A DNA stretch of 64,000 bases. It comes from Pyropia yezoensis (lineage: Eukaryota > Rhodophyta > Bangiophyceae > Bangiales > Bangiaceae). Under the pieces are notes generated by a model. That model saw nothing but the letters and a program-made list of their open reading frames with translations, did not search any database and was not told the origin of the DNA. The translations under genes were made by a program, and so were the position numbers. Shown piece after piece: positions 53,053-63,655 of this stretch. The stretch lies in contig CM020619.1 in assembly GCA_009829735.1 (NCBI GenBank), positions 1,742,590 to 1,806,589 of the forward strand, given 5' to 3'. Positions within the stretch are counted from its first letter, which is position 1; each line of letters starts with the position of its first letter.

Positions 53053-53655
53053 CTCGGGTGATTGACCGTCGTGAGATTGCCGACCGGTGGAGCACGGAGG
53101 TCTACGCGCTTACGCGTGAGTGGCCTCCCTCGGGCAGTGGGTCTACCCACTGAGGAGTGTTATTGTTTGTACGGGAGAGGGACCCGGTGGGCCTTATGGT
53201 AGCCAGGTAGTAGTGAGTATAAACTCATCCCCTTTGGGGGCATTGCTTGCCTCTGTTTGCTGCCCTGGGGAGTATGCCCTCTGGCTCAGTGGTGCCTTGC
53301 CCCCCGCCCAACTTCTTCCGGTTGGTTCATGCTTGGGGAGGTCATCCTCCCTCACTTTGTGTCTTGGCTTGGGGAGGTCATCCTCCCGTGTAAGCCCCCT
53401 TGTTACTTCGATATTATCGGAGTTAGCCTTTACTTTTAAGTTAACTTATTAAGGTTCGGGTTTTGCTTAGTTACCTAAGCTTCACTCTACTTAGTTACCT
53501 AAGCTTGGTTCGACTTAGAAACCTAAGTCTGATTTGACTTAGAAACCTAAGTCTGATTTGACTTAGAAACCTAAGTCTGCCGTAACCATGTCACACCCTA
53601 CTTAGTAGGTATAAGCCTCACCCCCCAACAGCCGAAGTCGGTGTCGGTTGGGTTG
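53053..53655. other. Gap between convergent family 3 ORFs
   Basis: Non-coding stretch between the antisense stop and the end of pol, less GC-rich than its surroundings. It holds a direct repeat GCTTGGGGAGGTCATCCTCCC (53332 and 53369; given here as a 21-base unit split GCTTGGGGAG + GTCATCCTCCC) and the hairpin array listed separately. Confidence 0.6.
53466..53575. repeat. Five hairpins at 24-base spacing
   Basis: CTTAG-TTAC-CTAAG at 53466 and 53490, then CTTAG-AAAC-CTAAG at 53514, 53538 and 53562: five 14-base inverted repeats with exactly 24-base period, lying between the 3' ends of pol and the antisense ORF. Candidate bidirectional terminator or polyadenylation structure, or a protein-binding array. 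Confidence 0.85.
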
Positions 53656-56600
53656 TTACAGTAGGCGTCGTCGCCTCATGTAAGGCATGAGGAGCTGGCG
53701 GGGTATATTTGCCGCCTGTTCCCAGGTGGGTGAGTCGTATCCGACCCACATAACCTTGACGTATCAGGGTCCTGGTAGGTCCGGGTCGGTGTGTCCGACC
53801 ACACTCTCTACTTGGTATGGGATCCCATCCTGTCCCACCGGGTCATCTGACCGGTGGGTCGTAAGAGCTTCATGTAGCAACCCAGCCGGTACCGGCTGAG
53901 GCTGTTCCGGCTTCGGAGCAGGTGTGACATCATTCACACTGATGCGCTGGATCTCCGTATCGGAGTGTAAGCTAGCAGAGTGGTCATCTCTGTGGAGAAT
54001 CTGGTACGGTCCCTTGACCGGTTGCATGAGCTTGTTCCCCCGGAACTTCTGGTGTCTGATGTAGACCCAGTCACCTGTCATCAGGGTAGCGTTGCGCACC
54101 CGTAGTCGGGCGTCGAAGTTCTTCTTGTATCGAAGTTGTGTTCTGTCAAGGGCACCCTTGAGCTTCGGTATCATCCACGATAGCTTGGCCAACCAAGCTA
54201 GGTGGATACGTTCGGCCGGTCGGCCTTTCGGTGTATCATACCGAGTGCACCTGCCTGGCGGCAGCGTCAGGTTACCGACGCCTAGTGGCATGACCCATTC
54301 CAGCGGAGCGATGTTCGTGCTCCGATGGGGCCTGGCATTGTATGCCACGGTGAGTACGGACAGAAGCCTGTCCCAAGTGTTCGTGTGCTCGGCCACGTAG
54401 CACTGTAGCATCTTTACGATGGTGCGGTTGAACCGCTCCACTTGCCCGTTGGTTTGCGGGTGGTAGTCGGATGCCCGACGTGGTTCGATGCCGAACATGC
54501 CAAGGACCTTAGTGCAGAATGCTGACGTAAGGTTTGCTCCGTTGTCGGAAAGGAGTTGCTTCATGACTCCGTATGCACTGATCCAGTGGTCAACCACTGC
54601 GTTCATAATCGTGTATGCCGTATCATTCGGGATGGCTGCCGCTCGTGACAGCTTAGTGAAGCGGTCAGACATGACCAGGATGTACCTGTTCCCTTCTTCC
54701 GTTACCGGAAGTGGCCCGAGTATGTCGATAGCGACTTGCTCGTTGGGCCCATCGGGTGGGAATAGTTTCATGGCAGACGCCTGCCTATGTAGACTCATGC
54801 GGTTACGGGCACAGGGGTGGCATCCCCTTACGTGGTCGACCACGTCGACGGCCATCGCTGGCCAGTAGAAGAACCTGCGCATTGCTGCGAACATGCGTGA
54901 ACCCCCCGGGTGTCCGGCTGTAGGGTTCTCGTGTTCCCGTTCCATGACGGCTTGCCGTAAGGACACGGGAACCACGACTTGATGTCGTCCATCGGCGGGT
55001 GCCCGCCGGTATATGAGCCCGTCTTCATTCTCGGAGAAGATGCCGGCCGTACCGGCCAGGAGGTTAGCGCGATGGCGTCTACAGTCGTCGTCATTGGCTT
55101 GTGCCTCGCGGAAGTCCGCGAGGGTCAGTGGGCATGCTCGGTGCGCCCTGGTATGGTCAACCATACCTTGGGTAGCGTTACCGACCATGCAGACCGGTAC
55201 CACCGGGATGTCCTCGTCCACCGGGCGGGTATCCCCGCTCGGGGTGTCGAGTCGAGACAATGCGTCTCCGAGATGGTGGGTTGACCCAGCCTTATACACG
55301 GTACGGTAGTCGTGCTCGGCCATCTTAAGCCTCCATCGGGCTAGCCTCCCATGGCTATCGGAATCCTTGTCACCAAGGTTGAGGAGCCATCGTAGGGGTT
55401 CGTGGTCGGACCTCACGATGAACCTGGAGCCCTCCAGGTATGGGCGGAGCAGTTGCACTGCCCATATAACTCCGAGGCATTCACGCTCGGTGGCACTATA
55501 GTTCCGCTCAGCCGGGTTGAGTGTCCGGCTGAAGTACCCTACCGGACGTAGGTCCGGGATAACGTTATCGGAACCGATCAAAGTCTCTCCCTGTAACAGG
55601 GTGCATCCCACTTGTGTATCACACGCATCGACATCGATGACGAAGGTCCCCCGTCTATGCGGTAACGCCAGGACGGGTGGGGACAGTAGGGCTCGCTTCA
55701 GCGACTCGAATGCCTCCTCTTCGCTAGGCGAAGGGGGTTGGAGTACCTTGGGCAAGGTACTGCTCGTAAGAACCGTTAACGGTTTGGCTATCCGAGCGAA
55801 GTCCTTGACGAACCGTCGGTATACGTTGCACATTCCCAGGAAGCTCTTGAGCTGGGTCTGGGTGTTAGGGAACCGGGCATCCCGGAGTGCCCGGGTATTG
55901 GCCTCGAGTACCCCTAGTTTACCAGGGGTTATCTGGTGGCCCAGATACTCGACCGTCTGTTGGAAGAAGGCGCACTTCTTCAGACGCAGAGTTACCCCGG
56001 CGTTCCTCAAGAGGGTGAGTACCTCGTCAACATGTTGCACATGGTCATCCATGTTACGCGAGAAGACGATGACGTCATCGAGGTACACTAGGCAGTTACG
56101 CCACTTCACCCCCGACAGTATAATGTCGATAGCCCGCTGGAAGGTAGCGGGGGCGTTGGACAACGAGGGGGGGCGTTGTACAACCGAAGGGCATCCTAAG
56201 GAACTCGTACACTCCACTGCGACAGACGAACGCCGTCTTGGGGATATCCTCGTCCGCCACCGGGATCTGCCAGTATCCGGCATTGCAGTCGATGGTGGTA
56301 AACACCGTAGCTTCCCCCAGGGAGTCGATGCATTCATCCATCCTTGGTAAAGGGTATGGGTCTTTCTTGGTAACCAAGTTGAGGCGTCGATAATCGATGC
56401 AAAACCGAGGGGTTTGATCCTTCTTCGGTACGATAAGGACTGGGGCACCCCACTCCGACATCGAAGGTCGTATCACCTTCGCTTCGCTCATCCTCTTCAC
56501 TTCTCCATCAACGATCTCTCGTTGCATAGGTCCCGCTCGGTGCGGTTGTGACCGGGCGGGTCGTGCGCCTGGTACCAGGTCTATACAATGTTGGGTTGCC

Positions 56601-57855
56601 CCAATGGTACCCAAGGCCCCGCCTGTACACATGACGTCATGCTTTCTTAGCATCCGTCGTACCCCTTCGGCTACCAAAGGGGGAAGGTGGTCGAGGTCAG
56701 CCTCGGCCAGGGCCTTCAGTGTTTCTTGGTCCTTTGGCGGCATGTCCGCCGAAGCCGCCGATGGGTTAGGCTTCCCGTCATCGGGTTGCTGTCGCTCGGT
56801 GGTCTCGGCGGCCGCCAGCACCTCAAGTGGTTCCACTTGACCTTCCTTGTCAGGGGTAAGGATATCTCCTTCGTAGAGCTCGGCAATCCCGAGGATAGTT
56901 CCCTTCGGGAGGGTGACTGCCTAACGGCGATAGTTTGCCATCACTAGGAGGGACGACCCTCTTGCTGGGAGGTCTATGAGACCGTTTGCCATGGTCAACC
57001 CATGGCGCTTGTACGTCCGCAGGTTGGACTGGACTCTGCAGATTCCTGCGAGGTCACAGTTAACAGGGAGGACTGTCTCCGACAACGGCTCAAAGCGAGT
57101 TCGCTTGGCCAACCGAAGTGTCTTCGGTTCGACGCTTGCGTACACTTCAGCCACGTTAACGTGGCTCCCTTGTAGCGTCAGGTCCCTGACGATAGCCGTA
57201 TGTCCTCGCTTCGTCCCGTCGGCTTCTTGAAGCTCGGCGGTCCTCCGGCCTGGCCGGATTGCATCCACGTGAACGTTGATGAAGGTGCACCCCAGTATGC
57301 AGGGCACCGATTGGGTCTCACATACCAGGAAGTCGACTTCCGTGGTGAGTTCCCCGATGGTAACCCGCAGCGACATCGCTGCGGTCGTACGAATGAGGCG
57401 ACCATTCGCGTCCTTGATGGTGGGTCCCCGAGTCACTCTGACTCGCGGAAGCCACTTGTCCGGGAGGGTATCCTTCCGGATAAGGTTGGGTCCCGCCCCG
57501 GTATCCAGTACGGGGTAGTACGATCGTGTCGACTGGGGGTCAACCCCCAGTGTGGCTGATACCTTGAAGTTCTCCAAGGTGAACAGTACGTGGCCTACAC
57601 CGATATCCGGTGTAGCTCGGGCATCCTGGACAGGGCCCTTGGCTGGTTCAACGTGACGGGGCATTCCGTCCTCTCCTCCCAACCTTGGTGGTTGGCCATC
57701 AATCCCCTGACGCCGTGTCGTCGGGGCCGGAAGGTGTACCCGGGGGTTGATGCGGCGTCGGCTCAACCGCGCTCTCCGTGGGGCTTTCCCCGCGGCAGTC
57801 CGGGGTGGCTTGCTAGGGTTACCCCAGCGACCCCGTGTCGTCCTTCCTCTTACTC
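53656..57855 (-). pseudogene. pol: Pol, family 3: PR-RT-RH-IN-chromodomain, three lesions
   Basis: Enters by -1 shift from gag; no early ATG. Protease D-T-G-A-G-P near 57505; TAG at 56921-56923 after [15 protein letters not shown] near 56400. A 20-base tandem duplication (56149-56183) within the L-P-F-G motif region shifts the frame. Y-L-D-D near 56070; RNase H D-V-D-A-C near 55630; integrase zinc region near 54920-54800; catalytic D (I-D-I-L-G near 54730), D (L-S-D-N-G near 54545), E (Q-V-E-R-F-N near 54430). The chromodomain starts Y-Q-V-E-S-V-V, meets TGA at 53764-53766, and resumes Y-V-K-V-M-W-V-G-Y and P-T-W-E in the same frame to TAA at 53656. Non-functional as it stands. Confidence 0.9.
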
Positions 57856-60034
57856 GTTTCCCGTGCTCGTCCGGGTGCTGTCTTCCGGGACATCCGGATG
57901 AGGGGGTGCCTCCTGGACGGCCAGTACTCCACCTGGAGCTGGCTGCCTACCCGGTGCGGGTCCGGGTGCTCTGGCGGGATACCCCCCTGTGGATGCCTTG
58001 CGTTGCGCCGCTGCCCGCCGAGACTCCTCGGGGATGAGTGGGCAGGAAGACACCCAGTGCTGGGGATCCCCGCACAACATACATCCGGACGTGCCGGTCC
58101 CCCCTTGAGTTCGCATCGGGGTAGCCCCGTAGCTGCGGTTGCCTCCCTCGGGCGCCCGAGTGCCTGCTCCCTGGTAGGCCTTGGGTCCTTGGGTCAACCG
58201 GAACATGGACTCCTCCAACCGGTTGGGTCGGCCCGCAATCTGCGGAGGTGCCTCCGTGCGCACCGCCCATGTTGGCAAGGGCTGGTGGGGGTTACCCGTC
58301 ACCGGGGCGTACCCCGTAGTCCGTACGTACGGGACGCGACGTCCCGTGCCCTCACTGACCTGGAACTGGGTCCCAGCCGGGGCGATGTACGCTACCGTCC
58401 CATGCTCATCAATCACTGGCGTCGCCGGTAGCAACAGGTGGCCCTGTTGGTCGACTAGAGGTTCATCCTCACCGGTAGGGAGATGTTCGGTCGCCACCAG
58501 TACTGGTGCGGCCTTACGCTCCACCTTCTCTTGCCTCGGTACTGGGGTAAGATGGTGCTTGCCTCCCTCACCCTTGGGCTTCGGGGCCAAGGCGCATTCC
58601 GGGTGTAGCACACGGTAGGCGTCCCCTAGGGACTTGCACATGTGCATCAGTCGACTGAAGTTGGTCCGAGCCGTATTGGCTCCCCGGGCGGATATCCGCA
58701 CGTAGTTGGGTACTCCTGCGAACAGGATGGCCCGTAGCTCCCCTTCTCCGAGGAGCTTCCCCAGCCCGTAGTCGAGCTCTTGGATCCGGCGTCCAAACAT
58801 CTCCTCATCCTCCCAGCTCTGGGCGGTGGCAGTGCGCAGGGCCCGGTAGTGGTCCTCGCACTTGTCCTCACTGAGGTAACTGCTCAGCGGCTCCTTGAGA
58901 ATCCCACGGTAATCCATGGGGGTGGCCGCAACCCTCATTCCCGGCATCGGGGATGCCTGGCGAAGGATGCCTCGCACCCGTTCATCAACAAAGAACGGGA
59001 GGATCTCCAGTGCCAGCCCCTCGTTAACGAGGGCCTTGTCCGCGGCTGCCTTGAAACTAGTCAAGAAGCCGATAACTGCCAACGGGCGTCCGTTGGGGCC
59101 CCCGAACATAGGGACTCCCTTCATAAGGGTCTGCATAGAGCGAATCACTCGGTGCGACGTATTACGCATCGATTCCGATACGGTGGTAGATCGGTCCTCC
59201 AAAACGATAACGTTTCGGAGTAAGAACCGACCGGAAGACCTCGTTGACGATCTCCGTGTCCGCGTCCTGGGTATCCAGTCGCTTAGCTAGTTGGTGAGCA
59301 AACTCATCGGACTCCATCCGCTTCAGTAGGCTCGCAGTTACCTGCGCGGTCATAGCTTCCACCACTGAAGATGGTACTTCAGGCGTCGGCACCTCGGGAA
59401 CCCGAGTTGCTTGGCCTCCTTCGTCGTGGGGATACTGTGAGAGGGTACCCCCTCCCCCAATAACCGACTCTCCACCGGCGTAAGTAGCCGCCGGGTCGTG
59501 TCCGCGGAGTCCTCTTCGGGTGCTCCGAGCGTATCGCTCCGTGTGACTCCGTTCCAACTCTGCCGACGAGTCGGATCCATACCCCACGGTGTCCGGGGGT
59601 TGTCCAGGAGTAGCAACACCGGGGTTGACCCTGGTGGACTCCGAAAGTAGTCCGGCCGGTTGGAACCGTACCGTTGTGGAAGGAACACGACGGGGTCCCG
59701 TCGTGTGGCGTGTCGACATCAACACTGCCATTGCGTCCTCCGTCCGATCTTGACGGGCGTCGAGCCCGGAAAACCGGGCCTCGATGCGGGCCAATGATGC
59801 CATCAGGGAATCCCCTGGTGAAGGAGGCGGCGGAGTGAGGTCGGTCGATGAAAGTTGAGGCGGGCCCCCGCCTCCTGCCGTCCGAGCCGTGCCAAACGTC
59901 GATCCGGCACCGGAAAGCATTGGCGTCTCAATGTTGTCGATCGGGTTCCCGATCCCAGTTCCCGTAGTCACCTCCGCAGTCGGCGTCGGCGCCGATCCGT
60001 CATGTTGAACGTTCCCCGTCTCTTGGGTAGACAT
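57850..60034 (-). pseudogene. gag: Gag, family 3, one frame change
   Basis: ATG 60034 (M-S-T-Q-E-T). The first 290 codons give a Pro/Ser/Thr-rich N-terminus ending in G-P-I-Y-H-R-I, which matches N-P-V-Y-Q-R-I-F-D of family 2 Gag. The frame is then lost and continues one phase over from about 59200 to 57850: a capsid-like helical region, a long Pro-rich linker and a CCHC knuckle (C-M-L-C...H...C) near 58075-58035, ending G-N-E-stop. The break lies near 59165-59200. As in family 1, the last codons form the -1 shift heptamer. Confidence 0.85.
57856..57862 (-). promoter_or_regulatory. -1 ribosomal frameshift site GGGAAAC
   Basis: G GGA AAC in gag phase, then GAG TAA. The -1 frame is open from here into the protease. 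The downstream stretch can form a GGGGT/ACCCC-type stem. Same heptamer and spacing as family 1. Confidence 0.75.
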
Positions 60035-60240
60035 AGTCACAATCAGTCAACCGACGTAACAATCACCACGAATAAGAGAGCGAGGGGGTAGATTGGGGAG
60101 AGTCATAGTGGATCACAGTCACAGGTAAAAGCTCAACACAATCGATCAGGTCGCAACACCACGAGTACAAGAAAAGGACCGGATCCCTATCCGTGTGCCA
60201 GGGCCGAAGACGGCGTCACCACAAGGGTGACGGAAACCCG

Positions 60241-60258
60241 TCCCCTGCTGCTCCACCA
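60241..60258 (-). promoter_or_regulatory. Primer-binding site, family 3
   Basis: TGGTGGAGCAGCAGGGGA on the minus strand, one base inside the 5' LTR; identical to families 1 and 2 although the LTRs are unrelated. Confidence 0.88.
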
Positions 60259-60259
60259 A

Positions 60260-60622
60260 TGTAGCACAATAGGTATCCGTCGCACGTCCACTCTCAGGAA
60301 ACACTCACCAAGGGGGATCGGCACCAACGTCACCGGGAGGCCAATGTTGCTGTCCTTGAAGCGCAAGCCACGGGACCAAGATGGGAGCCCAAATGGGAGG
60401 GGTTTGTTGTTCTACCTTGGCCGGCGGTAGATTCGCCGCCGGCCCCCTCGTTATAAACCCTCGGAGACACTACTAACTACCCTCCACCCCAAGATGCAAG
60501 TCCCTCTGGTCATACGTAACTTATAGATACCGTGACCAGTACGGACTCTCAAATTAAAAGTTATAAGTTAGAGGTAGCCCCCCTAATATTAGGGTCACAA
60601 TACGGCCAACCATATTGCTACA
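60260..60622 (-). repeat. Family 3 LTR (5' LTR)
   Basis: 363 bases, ends TGTAGCA/TGCTACA, followed by the target duplication GCCGA. Element-sense TATA-like TTTATAA at 60457-60451 and the conserved hairpin at 60444-60419 (arms GGCCGGCGG/CCGCCGGCC, 8-base loop). Confidence 0.95.
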
Positions 60623-60640
60623 GCCGACCGGGTCGGTCGG

Positions 60641-60657
60641 GACTGAGGAGAGGGGAG
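60641..60657 (+). promoter_or_regulatory. Polypurine tract, family 2 copy b
   Basis: GACTGAGGAGAGGGGAG immediately before the 3' LTR, the expected site of plus-strand priming. It is separated from the rest of copy b by the family 3 insertion. Confidence 0.75.
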
Positions 60658-61127
60658 TGTGGCAGTATTGACCCCCAGGTAGGGGGGCGACACGTGCCAT
60701 ACAAGGGGCGGCAGGCCACTAGCCTGATCCGTTCCTCCCCCTGCATTTGGGTCCATATTCCCTAAGTTTGGGATAGTTAGCTTAGTAGTAAATCCAACTT
60801 GGATTTGAGGGTTTTCTGCATTTTTTCGTCTTGAATTTTCGTGTGGCCCGGTGGGCAGGTGCTGGGGTGGGAGATTCTGAGTGGCGAGATTCTGAGGGGA
60901 CCCTGGGGGGATAAGGGGAGGGACAGCGGGGCTTGGCCCTGCGTCCCCGTCCCGACCAAGAAACTGTTGGACCACACACCATCTTCTGGTTTGTCAGTGG
61001 GGAGATTGCCCCACGACAGGGATAGAGTGTGTGCGACTTGCACTTCTTCCGGTTCCCCCGACACGGGAGGCAGCCCTTGCGCACCGCCCCAACTTGGGTG
61101 CCGTGTGCGTGAGATGTTTTTGCCACA
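60658..61127 (+). repeat. Family 2 LTR (3' LTR of copy b)
   Basis: 470 bases, TGTGGCA...TGCCACA, followed by the target duplication TGAAC (61128-61132) that pairs with 43136-43140. Small differences from the 5' LTR are visible. Confidence 0.95.
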
Positions 61128-61428
61128 TGAACCTCCCTTTAAGCACCACTGCGCTGCGTCCACGCATAGTGCTGTGCATACATCCATACTGTGGCTGGAC
61201 GCGGAGGAGGAGCCCCCAATTTTGGTCGCACGGAGGGGATGGGGAGGAGGGCGGGGGGGAGTTGCAGGACCAGGCGGCTCATCGCCACTGGGGCGGTGAC
61301 CCTTAGCCAGTCACCTGGTGGCACCCACGTGACGCGGCAACGCTGGCCACCCAAGCCCGCCCTCCGTCCATTTCATGGGGGGCGTCCGCACGGCGTGCCA
61401 GGCCACCGCCGGGGGCGAAGCGGCCGCC

Positions 61429-61434
61429 TATAAA
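61429..61434 (+). promoter_or_regulatory. TATA-like box upstream of the ABC transporter remnant
   Basis: TATAAA in CCTATAAAGG, 278 bases before the likely ATG (61712) of the decayed transporter gene. Only sequence match and position support it. 61133-61428 holds no gene. Confidence 0.4.
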
Positions 61435-61711
61435 GGAGTCGCCACCGCTACAGTCCTCCACCTCCGCCGTGTTGCACCCTTCTTCCGTGCGGCGACCCAC
61501 GTCGCGCTCCTCTCACCGAGCCCCAAATCCCTCCGCTTGATCGACCGTCCTGGCTACCACCCCTCGGAACGCCCCCCTCGTACACACATCGCCTCCTCCT
61601 TCCCTGTTCTCTCCACCTAGACCCCCTCACTGCGCCTCCCCCCCCGCTCCGCCCCACCCCTCGGTGCACTGCGCGTACATCCGCTGTGCAGTCGCGGGGC
61701 GTGCGCACGCC

Positions 61712-63600
61712 ATGGCATCGGCGAAGGATTCCCCCAAGGCGGTCACGAGTGGCGCCGCCGCCGCGGGCGCCACCGATAGCGGCCACAGCGACGGGAACAC
61801 GCCCGCCGCCGCGGTCCCTTCCGTGGCAGTGGCCTCTGTCGCCACCGCGGTCGCCCCTGCGACCGCTTCGGCGTCCGTCCTCCGCGGCGGCGCCCTGTCC
61901 CGCGTGCTCGCCGCCGCGGTTGGATGGGCGGCTTGTCTGTGAAGGCGGGCGGGCCGTGCCTCTCCCGCCACCACCGCCAAAACGGTTGTCAGCGGTGGGG
62001 ACGTGGGGGCGGAGGCCAACGAGACCACTCGCGACGATAAGGACAAGGAGGCTACGTCCAGGGACGGAACAGAGGCCGGTGGTGCGGAGTACAAAACGGG
62101 CGACGGCAAGAAAGAGGACAAGAGCAAGGAGACGAAGGGTGAGGGGGACGAGGAAAAGGAAGACGGGGACCAGGAAGACGAGGAGAAGGACGATCCACTG
62201 GTGTCGTCTTTGAACGCTTTCCGTATGGCGTTGCCGTGGGTCGTGCCGCGCACGCACATGCTTCGCGCCCTTCTGTTCGTGGCGGTCACCGCCGAAGTCG
62301 CGAGTAATTGGTGCTCGCTTGTGAGGCCCCTGCTGCTGCGCTACGCCATGGACGGGCTGACATTGACTTCCGCAGGGGTGACGGCCGACGCTGCCTCGGC
62401 CGCGTCCAGCGGCACGGCCAATACCTCCGCGTCGGGGGCTGTGCCAACATGGGTGCCGGCCGCCACGATCTAGAGGCTCCTCCGTCTCCTTCCTCCCGGC
62501 CTGGTCCCGTCAGCGGCCTACCAGCGCCCGCTGATAGCCATTGTGGGCTACATCTGTTCGCGCTATCTTGCCGGGACGCTGAGCTATGTGCAGGGGCTCA
62601 GTTGGTCTCGAGCAGAAAAGGCTCTTACCCGGGACATCCAGATTTCTACCTTCTCACACCTCCACGGTCTCAGCCTCAAGTGGCGCCTAAACCGAAACTC
62701 GTCGCGCGTGATGCACGTATTCTACGGTGGTGTGTGTGGCAGTATTGACCCCCAGGTAGGGGAGCAACACGTGCCATGCAAGGGGCGGCAGGCCACTAGC
62801 CTGATCCGTTCCTCCCCCTGCATTTGGGTCCATATTCCCTAAGTTTGGGATAGTTAGCTTAGTAGTAAATCCAACTTGGATTTGAGGGTTTTCTGCATTT
62901 ATCGTCTTGAATTTTCGTGTGGCCCGGTGGGCAGGTGCTGGGGTGGGAGATTCTGAGTGGCGAGATTCTGAGTGGACCCTGGGGGGATAAGGGGAGGGAC
63001 AGCGGGGCTTGGCCCTGCGTCCCCGTCCCGACCAAGAAACTGTTGGACCACACACCATCCTCTTGTTTGTCAGTGGGGGGTTTGCCCCACAACAGGGACA
63101 GAGTGTGTGCGACTTGCACTTCTTCCGGTTCCCCCGACACGGGAGGCAGCCCTGGCACACCGCCCCAACTTGGGTGCCGTGTGTGCTTGTGGTTTTTGCC
63201 ACAGTGTGCAATTGGTGACAGACCTGCTCGTGCTCGCCAGCTTTGAATTCGTTCCGATGTGCGCCAATTTCTTCCTGAACCTGACCATCCTCTGGCGGCT
63301 AGGGTCGTGGCGGTTGTCTGCCATGGCCGCCGTCGCCGTTTGCGCGTACGGAGCCTTTTCGTACGTCGGCACGCGCCTGCAGATGCGCCTGAGGCGCAAT
63401 TCCTTCAAGGCGGATGCGCGTGAGGCGGGGCGTGCAATGGATTCGCTGACCAACTTTGAAAGTGCGAAGGTCCTCGCAATCGAAGCTGTTGGTTGGAGCA
63501 GTTTGAGAAGTCCTTATAAATGGGACCTAATACTCTTGGCTACAGCCCTGACGCGGTCGAGGATGACCCTTATGAGCAATGCCTTGACTCCGTAGACAGT
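61712..63600 (+). pseudogene. ABC half-transporter (ATM1/HMT1-like) membrane domain
   Basis: ATG 61712 in GCCATGG. An Ala-rich leader (possible organelle targeting) is stopped by TGA at 61940-61942. The same frame resumes with an acidic/Lys-rich stretch, then a first membrane helix (L-R-A-L-L-F-V-A-V) near 62260, TAG at 62471-62473, and a second helix. The solo LTR follows at 62735. Beyond it the same frame continues with two more helices and D-S-L-T-N-F-E-S-A-K-V-L, which matches D-S-L-L-N-(F/Y)-E-T-V-K of mitochondrial and vacuolar ABCB half-transporters. Phase is lost near 63500, and the nucleotide-binding domain never appears. Both stops are one C-to-T step from CGA and CAG. Family role: export of glutathione- or heavy-metal-linked substrates. 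Clearly dead here; an intact copy may exist elsewhere. Confidence 0.85.
62735..63203 (+). repeat. Solo family 2 LTR inside the ABC transporter gene
   Basis: 469 bases, TGTGGCA...TGCCACA, flanked by GTGTG at 62730-62734 and 63204-63208. Removing the LTR and one GTGTG rejoins the transporter reading frame exactly, which proves insertion into a coding region. A solo LTR results from recombination between the two LTRs of a full element. Confidence 0.95.
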
Positions 63601-63655
63601 CCGTGAGCTCGTCTCTCTACTGTAGCTGTGTATTCCTCCGTGGCGTGCGTGGTTG

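Larger units (their letters stand above)
50699..60622 (-). mobile_element. Family 3 Ty3/gypsy chromovirus, complete outline, nested
   Basis: Flanked by GCCGA (50694-50698 and 60623-60627), with matching 363-base LTRs. The empty site, seen intact at 4080-4110 in family 2 copy a, confirms a clean insertion into family 2 copy b between its antisense ORF and PPT. Minus-strand order: 5' LTR, primer-binding site, gag, shift site, pol, hairpin array, plus-strand antisense ORF, PPT (AAGGGGGGGA), 3' LTR. It must be younger than copy b. Confidence 0.95.
43141..61127 (+). mobile_element. Family 2 Ty3/gypsy chromovirus copy b, with nested family 3
   Basis: Flanked by the 5-base target duplication TGAAC (43136-43140 and 61128-61132). 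Order: 5' LTR, primer-binding site, gag, pol, minus-strand antisense ORF, upstream palindrome, [family 3 insertion at GCCGA], PPT, 3' LTR. Without the insertion the element is about 8.06 kb. An internal deletion removes the second half of gag and the protease. Confidence 0.95.

Noticed and set aside
53466..53575. Possible CRISPR-like array
   Set aside because: Period is 24 bases with no unique spacers, inside a eukaryotic retrotransposon; a tandem hairpin array explains it.
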